NCBI RefSeq assembly: GCF_963678975.1
Contig: NC_089284.1
Coordinates: forward strand, 991,001 to 1,055,000
DNA length: 64,000 bases
Direction: 5' to 3'
From: Dysidea avara
Taxonomy: Eukaryota; Porifera; Demospongiae; Dictyoceratida; Dysideidae
The notes below the pieces were generated by a model that worked only from the letters and a program-made list of their open reading frames with translations, did no database searches and was not told the DNA's origin. Made by a program: the position numbers and the translations under genes. This document shows positions 36,490-46,214 of this stretch, in pieces. Each line of letters starts with the position of its first letter. The stretch's first letter is position 1.

Positions 36490-38500
36490 ATAGAATTCTA
36501 TTACATTACAAGTTGTTCTGTAGGGACTTCAACTGCAAACAGTTAATCTTATAGACAGTTCAGCAAGAAGCAAGTCACCCTGTGGAGAATTAAGCTACAA
36601 TTATATCACTGTAGAGATTCAGAACATTACAAGTCACACTGAAGAGAGTTCAGCTATGAACAAGTCATGCACCCTGTAGAGAGTTCACCTACAATTAAAT
36701 CACTCTCTAGAGAATTCAGCTACACACAAATCACTGTGCAGAGAGTTCAGCTACAAACAAATTATCCTGTAGAGAGATCATCTACAAACAAAACACTTTG
36801 CAGAGAGTTCAGCTACAAACAAATCAATGTTTAGAGTGATCAGCAACAAACAAATCAACTTGTAGAGAGTTCAGCTATAAACAAGTCATGCACCCTGTAG
36901 AGAGTTCACCTACAATTAAATCACTCTCTAGAGAATTCAGCTACACACAAATCACTGTGCAGAGAGTTCAGCTACAAACAAATTATCCTGTAGAGAGATC
37001 AGCTACAAACAAAACACTTTGCAGAGAGTTCAGCTACAAACAAATCAATCTTTAGAGTGATCAGCAACAAACAAATCATATTGTAGACAGATCAGCTACA
37101 AACAAATCAACCTGCAGAGAGATCAGCTACAAACAAATCAGCTTGTAGAGAGATCAGTTACACACAAATCAACCTGTAGAGAGATAAGCTAGAAACAAAT
37201 CACCCTGTAGAGAGTTCAGCTAAAACAAATCAACCTGCAGAGAGATCAGCTACAAACATATCACCTTATAGACAGTTCAGATACAAACAAATTACCCTGT
37301 AGAGAGATCGACTACAAACAAAGCAACTTGCAGAGAGATCAGCTACACACAGATCAACTTGTAGAGAGATCAGCTAGAAACAAATCACCCTGTAGAGAGT
37401 TCAGCTAAAACAAATCAACCTGCAGAGAGATCAGCTACAAACATATCACCTTATAGACAGTTCAGCTACAAACAAATTACCCTGTAGATAGATCGACTAC
37501 AAACAAATCAACTTGCAGAGAGATCAGCTACACACAATTCAACTTGTAGAGAGATCAGCTAGAAACAAATCACCCAGTAGAGAGTTCAGCTACAAAAAAA
37601 TCAATGTGCAGAGAGATCAACTACAAACAAATCACCCTGTAGAGAGATCATCTAGGAACTAGACACAATGTAAGGAGATCAACCTGTAGAGCGATCAGCT
37701 AGAAACAAATCACCCTGAAGAGAGGTCAGCTACAAAAAATCACCCTGTAGAGAGATCAGCTAGAAACAAATCACCCTGTAGAGACTTCAGCTACAAAGAA
37801 ACCATCACGTAGAGAGTTCAGCTACAAAGAAACCACCCTATAGAGAGTTCAGCTAGAAGAAGTCACCTTGTAGAGAGTTCAGCTACAAAGAAACCATCAC
37901 GTAGAGAGTTCAGCTACAAAGAAACCACCATGGATGCGGAGAGTTTAGCTGCAAACAAATCACCGGTAGAGAGTTCAGCTAGAAGAAGTCACCTTGTAGA
38001 GAGTTCAGCTACAAAGAAACCATCATGTAGAGAGTTCAGCTACAAAGAAAGCACCATGTAGAGAGTTTAGCTGCAAACAAATCACCTGTAGAGAGTTCAG
38101 CTAGAAACAAATCACCCTGTAGAGAGATCAGCTAGAAGAGGTCACCTTGTAGAGAGTTCAGCTACAAAGAAACCATCATGTGGAGAGTTCAGCTACAAAC
38201 AAATCACCCTGTAGAGAGTTCATGTAGAAGAAGTCACCTTGTAGAGAGTTCAGCTACAAAGAAACCATCATGTAGAGAGTTCAGCTACAAAGAAACCACC
38301 ATGGATGTAGAAAGTTTAGCTGCAAACAAATCACCTGTAGAGAGTTCAGCTAGAAACAAATCACCCTGTAGAGAAATCAGCTAGAAGAATTTATCTTGTA
38401 GAGAGTTCAGCTACAAAGAAACCATCCTGTATATAGTTCAGCTATATTTTAAGTCACCCAGTAGAGAGATTAGCTGCTAAAAAATATCCTGTGGGGAATA
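36490..38500 (-). repeat. Minisatellite, about 31-bp period, copy C
   Basis: Same repeat family as in copies A and B. A segment of about 180 bp (near 36660-36840) is duplicated at 36890-37070, showing recent unequal exchange inside the array. Confidence 0.9.
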
Positions 38501-38692
38501 ATGGGCATGTAATAAATATATTTATATAATTTGTATAATTACTAATAAAATCAAAAATAATTGAAGTATTAAAAATCTTCTATAAGTTCTTTTCTTCTTC
38601 CTGTGGTAATTAAAAAAAAACACATGGTTTAAAAAGCCCCAAAGCCAGCCATAGGCTGGCTTTGCAGTATACAAATACAAAAAGAAGTGATA

Positions 38693-39014
38693 TCTAATCA
38701 AAAACAGCCAAGCTGTAAAAAAAGGTGCGGCCCCCAAAAAGGCCATGGTGAAAAAAGATGTGAAATCCAAGGTGGCGGCCAAGAATGGCTGTGATGGTAG
38801 GTTAATGGTAAAAATTTTAATAACGACAATTCAGGTGAATTTTGTGCCACTTGGTCTTGGCATCAAATTCACCTGAATTGTCGCTATTAAAATTTTTACC
38901 ATTAACCTACCATCACAGCCATTCTTGGCCGCCACCTTGGATTTCACATCTTTTTTCACCATGGCCTTTTTGGGGGCCGCACCTTTTTTTACAGCTTGGC
39001 TGTTTTTGATTAGA
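38693..39014. repeat. Terminal hairpin of copy C, near-perfect
   Basis: Arms of about 150 bp pair from tctaatcaaaaacagccaag to cttggctgtttttgattaga. The inner arms contain acaattcaggtgaatttt and its mirror, with a loop near 38862. Confidence 0.85.
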
Positions 39015-39588
39015 TATATATATACTGAGGAGAGTATCCTACACATATGCCCCTGTAGAAGGCAAGATGTGGTTTGTGATGTATGAGCAGCCGTAAAAGT
39101 GCAAGAATCGTTAGCACCATTTCACACTCGTAACACTCAGGATAGCCGTATTCGCAAATGGCCTACAAGAAACACCTACGAAGCGGTCTTAACCCATGAA
39201 GTAACGATTGTAGTTAGGTGAGAAATGCTTAGAGCTGGAGTTAATTTGGTTACTATCGGCGTTGTTAGGCATGCTTTCAATTGATACCATGTTCAACTAT
39301 TGACATCATTAAAGGGAGAGTGACATGCATTAAATTTTTTTTTTTTTTTATGTATGTATGTATAGTTAAAGATATGATAGATATGTACAACTGTATGATT
39401 TGTAAAAATATAATATGATGAGTGAAAAATGGTGCTCTAAAATGGGATTATTTGCACTGTGTCGGCTCTTCTGGGTTGCGGTAAAAATGCGTTCTTTTCC
39501 TTAATATGTCACAAGATGAATGCAGCTGTGTAGTATTTATATTGACAAGAGTACCAACGTGCGAGCATAGTTGAAGCGAATAGTTAAA

Positions 39589-42060
39589 ATGGTTAAGTGG
39601 TGCGTTGCTATGAATTGTTCTAAGACTCACCTGGATGGTGTAAACTTGCATGGTTTTCCGACAGACTCTTCGCTGTGATTAGAGTGCACCCGGCAAGTCC
39701 AGAGAACTTTTAGTAACTGGACAGGACCTAGTCAACACTCAGTTATTTGCAGCGATCATTTCACGAGTGACTTCTTCGAAGAGGACACCGCTATAGCAGC
39801 ACAATTTGGGATTGAAAAAAGAGTGCGTCTAAAGCCAAATGCTGTGCTAACTGTGTTTCCTCATGCCCAGTCCAGCTCCACCTCGAGCTACACACAATCG
39901 CCATCTGTCACAGTACTTGTCACAGTACTTGTCACCGACATGGAACAGCAATGTTCAAGCTGTAAAAGACCTGGTGAGGAAGTGTCCGTCCCAGTAAAAA
40001 AGAAAAGAACCGTGTATGAGAAAAGAGATAGATCTAGGGTAATAAACCGCCAATTGACTTATTAACTAGCTATTGGTTTATGTATTAATAGATTGTACAA
40101 GAAGTGATGGATGCTCAGTCAGAGCAGCAAGATACTTTTGTTGGTTCTAGCCAATTGCAATCTGTGAATGAGGCTGCACAATCTCGGTACACTAGCTTTG
40201 GGGTCCAGGCTTTCCCAGACGTTCTTGATGCTCATACTCAGGCTGCAATTGTCCCTGAGGTCACTCTTTTTGGTAGGAACCAATTAATGTTATCTGCTAT
40301 TGTAATATGAACCTGCATGGTTACAGGTGTCCAGGTAGCACCAATGATGTGTGATGTAGGAGTACAGTGTAATCTCTTACATATTCCGATGACATCAACT
40401 CCTAAAAAAGGAGTGATAGCACTAGTGGCTGAGGATGAAGACACTTTCGAATTGACAAAAGAAGAAGAGAGTGAAACAGCCTACAGAATCCACCATAAAT
40501 TGGGAGTCCACTACATCAGAAAATGAAGAACAGATTCCAGTAGAAAAGCAACTGATTTTTCTGGTGTTTGAGTCTGCTCTCATGTTGCTGTTTGCCACCT
40601 GTGTTGCATGTGGCAGTACCTTTATTTCCATCAAACGCCATGTGATTGGATCTTTCCTCAGCATCAAGCAAGCATGAAGCCAGTGTAATAATACATTTGT
40701 TTGGGAAAGCCAGCCTTATATACGTAACATTCCAACTGGGAATCTTCTGACATCTGCTGCTATTCTGTTGACTGGCTCTTTTCCAGCTAAGGCACTCAGA
40801 GTATTTAAGACCCTTAATTGTGCTACAATAAGTAGAAAAACATTTTTTAGACATCAGAAAAAATACCTTCACCCTGCCATTCGTGTTATTTGGGAGAAGA
40901 ACCAATTTCTACTCCTTAGAAAACTGAAAGAGAAACAGCAAGGCTTGGTAATTGGTGGTGATGGAAGATCTGATAGCCCTGGACACAGTTCCAAGTATGG
41001 ATCATATTCCATGCTTGAATTGAATCTTAATAAAATAGTGGATATACAGCTTGTTCAGGTAAAACTATATTATGATGAAGTATGTGGTGTATACTAACTG
41101 TAAATTAAATGATTTACAACAGAGCAATGAAGTTAAGGGAAGCTACCATATGGAGAAGGAGGACCTCCATCGCTGCATGGACTTTCTTCATGGCCATAAC
41201 CTTGCAATTGATGTACTTGTCACAGGCAGACATAAGCAGATCAACAAATGGATACATGCACACATCAAACACTATTTTGATACATGTCGTGTAGCAAAAG
41301 GTACATACTTGTGCAGTACCTGTTGCAATAATCAGAACTGGTGAGTATATCTAGGTTTTCGCAAAAAATTAGTGAAATTGGCAAGCAAAAGGATTGTGAA
41401 TTGGTTATAGTATGTTCACGTTGAGCTGAATCCTGAAAAAACAGCTAAAAATTAAAAGTGGATTTTTTCTCAACAGACTTAACATTTCAGCCAACCAGAT
41501 GATTATTGGTAACAGAAAAGGTGTCAACAACAGACACGTACGGTTTGGCACCATTACAAGTTTGGGAAAGGGCTGTAATGGACACTGTACTTATGTGGCT
41601 TCCCATTGGAAATGTATTGTGAACATTTTGATTGGCCATAAATATTATGTCAAACATTTGAACAAAAAGATTTCGAAATATTTTTAGCGGGTCAAGCACA
41701 AAAGCAACTGAGAAGCTAACATCTCTTCTGACCAATTCAACACACTTGAAGGACATGACCCGCCTTTCTGGTGCTCACCAGGCATCTAAGTATAGTATAT
41801 TTGGATATCATTATTTTGCCCATAATAGTATAGTTCACTTTAGCATTGTACATGAATTTTACATGATATACATTATTTGTAATATTACAATTTAGGGTAC
41901 TTAAAGACTGCATACAGTATGTCTCTGAAGGAAAAGTGTGCCTTATTTTATCCACAGCACAACTTGGTAGTGCTATTCTTACAGATTTTCCCAGCCAACC
42001 CCAGCACCAACAAGTCTGCTGACAGTAGCTTGTGTATCACTACTGCCTGTACATTAAATT
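39589..42060 (+). pseudogene. THAP-domain DDE transposase, disrupted
   Basis: The ATG at 39589 opens a THAP zinc finger: MVKWCVAMNCSKTHLDG, then a break after FPTDSSL (in-frame stop at about 39679), continuing in another frame as RQVQRTFSNW and HSVICSDHFTSDFFEED (C2CH pattern). Later exons give SEQQDTFVGSSQ, VQVAPMMCDVGVQC and, after another frame change, NIPTGNLLTSAAILLTGSFP, LKEKQQGLVIGGDGRSDSPG and GSYHMEKEDLHRC. D in GDGRSDSPGH is a probable catalytic Asp. The second, in a motif that reads TDRHKQI in relatives I recall, is Gly here (VTGRHKQINKW), so the enzyme would be inactive even if the frame were open. The 3' part after 41340 is degraded. It is convergent with the ballast-like gene. 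Confidence 0.78.
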
Positions 42061-42675
42061 AAAAAGTTCAATGGGAATGTGGTATATCAGTGTAACGTAC
42101 TCATGAATGGATTCTTTATACTTGCCATACTGTTGTCTGTATCGATAATATGCAGTCTGCAAGACCCACTGGTTTAAACAAACTGCATCAAATCTTTCAC
42201 TTTCAGTGATACATGAAGCACCAATTACTTCCATCTTCTCTACCACTTCACCAATGGAACAGCAGCATATACAGTACATTCTCTTCTAGTGGGCATCATC
42301 TTACAATTGCCACAGTGACACCTGTAAGAATTGTATTATTAGCTAACAAGTAGTGGTAGAATGGTCATACCAGCTCATATCATTGGGCAATTTCCCAAGT
42401 AGCTCTTCATCAGACGATGATTCATCCTCAGTCAGTCAGTCTGTATTGCTAGCGTTAGCATCTATTGGCTCAAATTGGTAAGGTTCAAGAGAGGTTCCAG
42501 TCATCTCCTCAGTGTCTTCATGATCGTCTGTGTTGTCGCTGAAAATGCTCATTTTATCGCTAGAGACCAAACTGGAAACGTTACTATATTCATCAGAAAT
42601 ATCTTGGGAATCAATTGAACATTTCAAGCCAGGAGTAGTACAGCAGGAATCCGTTGACGACTTGGAAGTATCCAT
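42040..42675 (-). pseudogene. P2X7 C-terminal (ballast)-like cysteine-rich protein, broken
   Basis: In vertebrate P2X7 receptors the cytosolic ballast is a zinc-binding, cysteine-rich domain; related stand-alone proteins occur in invertebrates. The ATG at 42675 begins an acidic, Ser-rich leader. After an in-frame TGA (about 42442) come DESSSDEELLGKLPNDM, a splice donor near 42371, and then WCHCGNCKMMPTRREC. After a further frameshift come EVVEKMEVIGASCITE, FDAVCLNQWVLQTAYYRYRQ and GKYKESIHEY. The CxCGxC start, CIT and CLNxWVLQxAYYxYRxxYG motifs are the family signature as I recall it. The downstream part (in relatives roughly YRYIAYRQFVRWCWG) is missing. It lies inside the TIRs of the THAP element, in opposite orientation to the transposase. 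Confidence 0.72.
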
Positions 42676-43057
42676 AAAAAAGTCTTTCTATACCTATTAC
42701 TTCACTCTAATACGTGACTGAATTACTAATAAGATTTGATTCTTCCATGGAATGTATACTTCATTCATGCAGTGTTCCCCCTCTGACGTTAGCAACTTAT
42801 GACGTATTATAACGTATGATTACTCTGGAAACATTTTTGATCGTGTATTTCATTAACAAATCATACAGTAAATTAAATTTCAAATGTACAACCATAGTAT
42901 CAAATCAATTCAGTAATGAAATAAAAAAGAATTTTAAAATTCCATGTCTCCCTCCCTTTAATTATACACAGAAAAACAGGCGAACTCAGAAGTGCTATGT
43001 CATAACTTCACGATACGCCCTTCTACAGGGGTATATGAGAGTAGGATACTCTCCTCA

Positions 43058-43059
<2 letters not shown>

Positions 43060-43095
<36 letters not shown>

Positions 43096-43126
43096 TGTAT
43101 ATATATATATATATATATATATTATG
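43060..43126. repeat. TA microsatellite
   Basis: (TA)n interrupted once by cagtg, directly against the right TIR of the THAP element. Confidence 0.95.
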
Positions 43127-43765
43127 AATCTATATATAAGGCTGTCTGTCTATCTGTCCGTCTGCTTTGTTATGCCACTAACTCAACAACCAAAGCACGT
43201 ATTGACACAGGACTTTAACAGAATTAAGCGCTCATCATCTGGCAACTACAAGTTTGTTGTTACAAATTGCTACATGCTCCCTCTATAAAGCATTGAAGGT
43301 GTTGGTGTAGAGGAAAACTTGAGCTAAATTCCTGTCAAAACCATGAACAAACTGCCAAAGCGTTAGCGCATAGAACTGTTAACCCAAAGGTCCAAGGTTC
43401 GATTCCTACCCATGACAACTTTTTTTCTCTTCTTCAGTGCCACCTTTTCGTGACACACTTTTCATATGTCAGCTATTGATGTTGATTACTCAGCAATCTG
43501 TTCACGTATCGACTCGATTTACACGTAAAACGAAACACTCACCATCTGGCTACGTCGCAAAGTTTATTGCAAGCTTCTACGTGCATTCCTTTGTCCGCTA
43601 CAGCACCTTAAAGGCCATGATGTAGAGAAAACTTCAGCTGCATTCCATTGCTAACCACACGAGATAAACAGCTCAGCTGGTAAAGCACCTCCCCAAAGTC
43701 ATTGTGGCTACTGCTGTGTAGGGTGTGGGTTCAAATCCCGCCAGTGACAAAAACTTTTTTTTCGT
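43127..43765 (+). repeat. Two tandem diverged units with tRNA-like 3' parts (SINE-like)
   Basis: Two units of about 310-330 bp (about 43140-43432 and 43433-43765) share the order ctcaacaaccaa-type start, catcatctggc/caccatctggc, gtgtagaggaaaactt/tgtagagaaaactt, then a tRNA-like segment and a T-run. Unit 1 has a B-box-like ggttcgattcc (about 43397). Unit 2 has an A-box-like agctcagctggtaaagc (43671) and B-box ggttcaaatccc (43728). tRNA similarity at the 3' rather than 5' side is unusual for a SINE. Not a functional tRNA gene as far as I can fold it. Confidence 0.55.
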
Positions 43766-44640
43766 TTTATACACCTTTTTGGTGCATACTTTAAATTTCT
43801 CTTTCTATCTCAACTTTTTTAAGTTCATAGCATCCTGGTATTACTACACCACATATGGAATGTTGGAAAAGTATACAGTAGCACATTTGATAAGTATAGG
43901 GCAGGCATGGGCAGGTGCAGTCTGTATGTTTGTCCCGTGTGTTCTATTAGAGTAAGAGCCTTCTCTTTATAACTCCAATTCTTTGTGATGTGATGAAGTG
44001 TGTACCTGTGTATTTGCTCAAACCCTCAGTGGTTTGCAGTATAGCTTTAAATACTGTCGACCACATTATTGCAAAGCCTGCAAACTTTAATTATTAGGCT
44101 TGCATGATGGTGAAATAAGGTTCATGATATCACAATGCATGCTACTCAATTTAGGACATGATCTTTAATGCTTCATTCCTAAAGCACTGATTCATGTTAT
44201 TGCGGTTAATGTGAAAATGTGAAATGGTCCTGCACGTAGGGCAGGTACCATGAATATAGGCATAGGGCAGGTCGATTGGTTTGACTGTGTGTTTGTCCCA
44301 TGTACACTTCTCTTTGTAACTCCAATTCTTTGTAATGTTAATTCCTAAATTATAGCCAGGAAGTGTGTACCTGTGTGTTAAATTTGCTCAAACCTTCACT
44401 TGCAGTATAGCTACAACTGTTTTATACTCTCTGTTGACCACATTATTACAGTGCCTGCATGATAAGGACAGCACCACATAATCAGCATATGTCTTGGATA
44501 ATTATTGGTTTAGTTTATATAGATATGCAATTCTGCTGTTTAATTAATCCCATGTTCACATCATTTTAATTAGTGCTCGTATGATGGTCAAATAAGTTTT
44601 ATACAAGAAATCACTATGCATGCATGCTACCGTATAGCTT
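43766..44640. other. Intergenic repeats left of the pogo-like element
   Basis: A segment at about 44155-44250 (catgatctttaatgcttcat through gtcctgcacgtagggcagg) matches 47905-47990 on the other side of the element, in direct orientation and diverged. Internal similarities (gtgtgtacctgtgt, ctcaaacc near 44000 and 44360) suggest an older local duplication. No gene. Confidence 0.5.
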
Positions 44641-44870
44641 AAAATATTGGTGGTGTAAAACATTGACGAATTTCATGCATATAGGTATGTGGCGAATAAA
44701 ACATTGGCGAATTTAATGCATGCAGGTATTTGGCGAACAAAACATTGGCAAATTTACTCACAAGATCGGTTTCTTCCAACACACTTGAGCGAACGCATAT
44801 AAGTCACATGATGCCTGTATGTGTGAAAACCCACAATTAAAAGTTTTGTAGCACGTGTCTTGCGAGAGTG

Positions 44871-46070
44871 ATGCACGAGTTCACACTTGCTAGTGTAGTT
44901 CGTGGGTACCACGAGTATCAAAATATCTGGAATGCTCCTATTGATGGAAGAGAGCTTCAGTGTGAAAGAGAACCTGGCAATCCCATGGATACATTCGCCG
45001 TGGCAGTTCTTGATCAGAGTAGTACTGGTCGGATTAGTGTGACAGTGGGCCATGTGCCCCGTCTTATTTCGACAGTTTGCTCAGTATTTATACGTCGTGG
45101 GGGAGCTATAGTGTGCGTTGTAACTGGACCTAGGCAATACTCCAGTGACCTGCCCCAAGGTGGCTTGGAAGTCCCTTGCCGTTATATCTTCAGAACAAAG
45201 GATTGCTCATTGGGGGAGAAGGCTAAAAAGGTGGTTAATGACGTCTTTAATGTTTTACAGAATGGCCGACCAAAAGCTGCTGTTAATGATTGTAGTCAGG
45301 ATGATGGCTTACTTGATGCTGTGGGTAATAATGATGGTCCACCTAAAGCTGTTTGTAATGATGATGATCCTAATGCTGTTTGTAATGATGATGGTCCTAA
45401 TGCTGTTTGTAATGATGATGGTCCTAATGCTGTCAGTACTGATGGCCCATCTAATCCTGAACCCATGATCGTTGTTGAGGATGAGGATGGTTCTTCTGGT
45501 AAACTTACTGTCACTGATGATAGTGACACAAGCAATGAACCACCATGCAAAAAAGCTAGGATAATTGATCTTGACACAGAATATATCATCATGGGAGAGG
45601 AACTGTCTGATGTTCACATTAATTTAGCACAAAGCTTACTAAAGGTGCAATTTCCTGAATTGGGTGGGTTGAAATCTACCCTATTGCAGCAAAAAGAGGT
45701 ATCAGCACTTGAAACAAAAGAAAAGGTGATTCAAATCATTCATTGTGCCAGTCGTCACCACTGGATAGTTGCAACTACCATTGGGGGTGGAGAAAATTCT
45801 GTTGTCGTTTATGATTCAGTTTTTAAGAATGTTGACAAAGACACTAGGAGAAACGTTAAAAAACTCTTTGAGTCCTTACCTGTCAAGAACATTAAAGCCC
45901 CCAAAGTACAGAAACAAAATGGGACCAAAGATTGTGGTCTGTTTGCTGTTGCATTTGCTACCTCATTAGCACATGGACAAAATCCTTCTGAGCAGAGATT
46001 TCACCAAGACTCATTAAGATCACATTTCGTGGCTTGCTTGGAACAAGGAGAACTTACCCCATTCCCCTAA
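44871..46070 (+). CDS. HIRAN - Ulp1-like cysteine protease fusion, 399 aa, intact and intronless
   Basis: N-terminal residues about 5-105 form a HIRAN-type domain: SVVRGYHEYQNIW, CEREPGNPMDTFAVAVL, VGHVPRLISTVCS and DLPQGGLEVPCRY. Residues about 140-195 are an acidic linker with 27-nt tandem repeats (VCNDDGPNA). MIVVEDED (199-206) looks like a SUMO-interacting motif and PCKKAR like a nuclear signal. The C-terminal domain fits the C48/Ulp1 protease fold: catalytic candidates H297 in HHW, D315 in VVYDS, Q349 in KQNG and C355 in KDCG. The family cleaves SUMO or similar modifiers, so de-SUMOylation of host or transposon proteins is plausible but inferred. The ATG at 44871 begins MHEFTLASVV. It is intact although the neighbouring transposase is not, which could mean selection or recent insertion. 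It could also be a host gene trapped between repeats. Confidence 0.82.
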   Translation: MHEFTLASVVRGYHEYQNIWNAPIDGRELQCEREPGNPMDTFAVAVLDQSSTGRISVTVGHVPRLISTVCSVFIRRGGAIVCVVTGPRQYSSDLPQGGLEVPCRYIFRTKDCSLGEKAKKVVNDVFNVLQNGRPKAAVNDCSQDDGLLDAVGNNDGPPKAVCNDDDPNAVCNDDGPNAVCNDDGPNAVSTDGPSNPEPMIVVEDEDGSSGKLTVTDDSDTSNEPPCKKARIIDLDTEYIIMGEELSDVHINLAQSLLKVQFPELGGLKSTLLQQKEVSALETKEKVIQIIHCASRHHWIVATTIGGGENSVVVYDSVFKNVDKDTRRNVKKLFESLPVKNIKAPKVQKQNGTKDCGLFAVAFATSLAHGQNPSEQRFHQDSLRSHFVACLEQGELTPFP

Positions 46071-46214
46071 CTGGGGACTTGTATGTTCATGAACTTTTTT
46101 GCCATTATGTAAAGTTAACTGTGATTCTAGGTGTTATGATGATTAAATTAATAAGTAATTATTAAAAGCATGTACATTAGATGCAATAAATGGCAGATAA
46201 CTGGTACAGAAAAA

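Larger units (their letters stand above)
35663..39014 (+). mobile_element. Composite repeat U, copy C
   Basis: The most complete copy (about 3.35 kb): atcaagacacactatcgtg start, unique segment to about 36490, minisatellite 36490-38500, ccccaaagccagcc spacer, and terminal hairpin 38693-39014. It directly follows copy B and is directly followed by a short TA tract and the THAP element. Its end boundary, defined against B, shows that the hairpin belongs to the unit. Confidence 0.78.
39025..43058. mobile_element. THAP-DDE transposon with a P2X7-ballast-like companion gene
   Basis: The 4034-bp element has TIRs ctgaggagagtatcctac plus atatgcccctgtagaagg, mirrored at the right end (ccttctacaggggtatatg through ctctcctcag) with small differences. 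Both ends abut TA repeats, so the target duplication cannot be read. Inside are a THAP plus DDE gene (39589-42060, plus) and a minus-strand gene resembling the P2X7 C-terminal domain (42675-42040), tail-to-tail. Both are broken. The superfamily is possibly Kolobok-like; I could not confirm a TTAA target. Confidence 0.82.

Noticed and set aside
43390..43440. Functional tRNA gene
   Set aside because: B-box present but no complete cloverleaf could be drawn; better explained as a SINE-like repeat.
45296..45617. Antisense frames over the HIRAN-Ulp1 linker
   Set aside because: Caused by the 27-nt tandem repeats of the linker.
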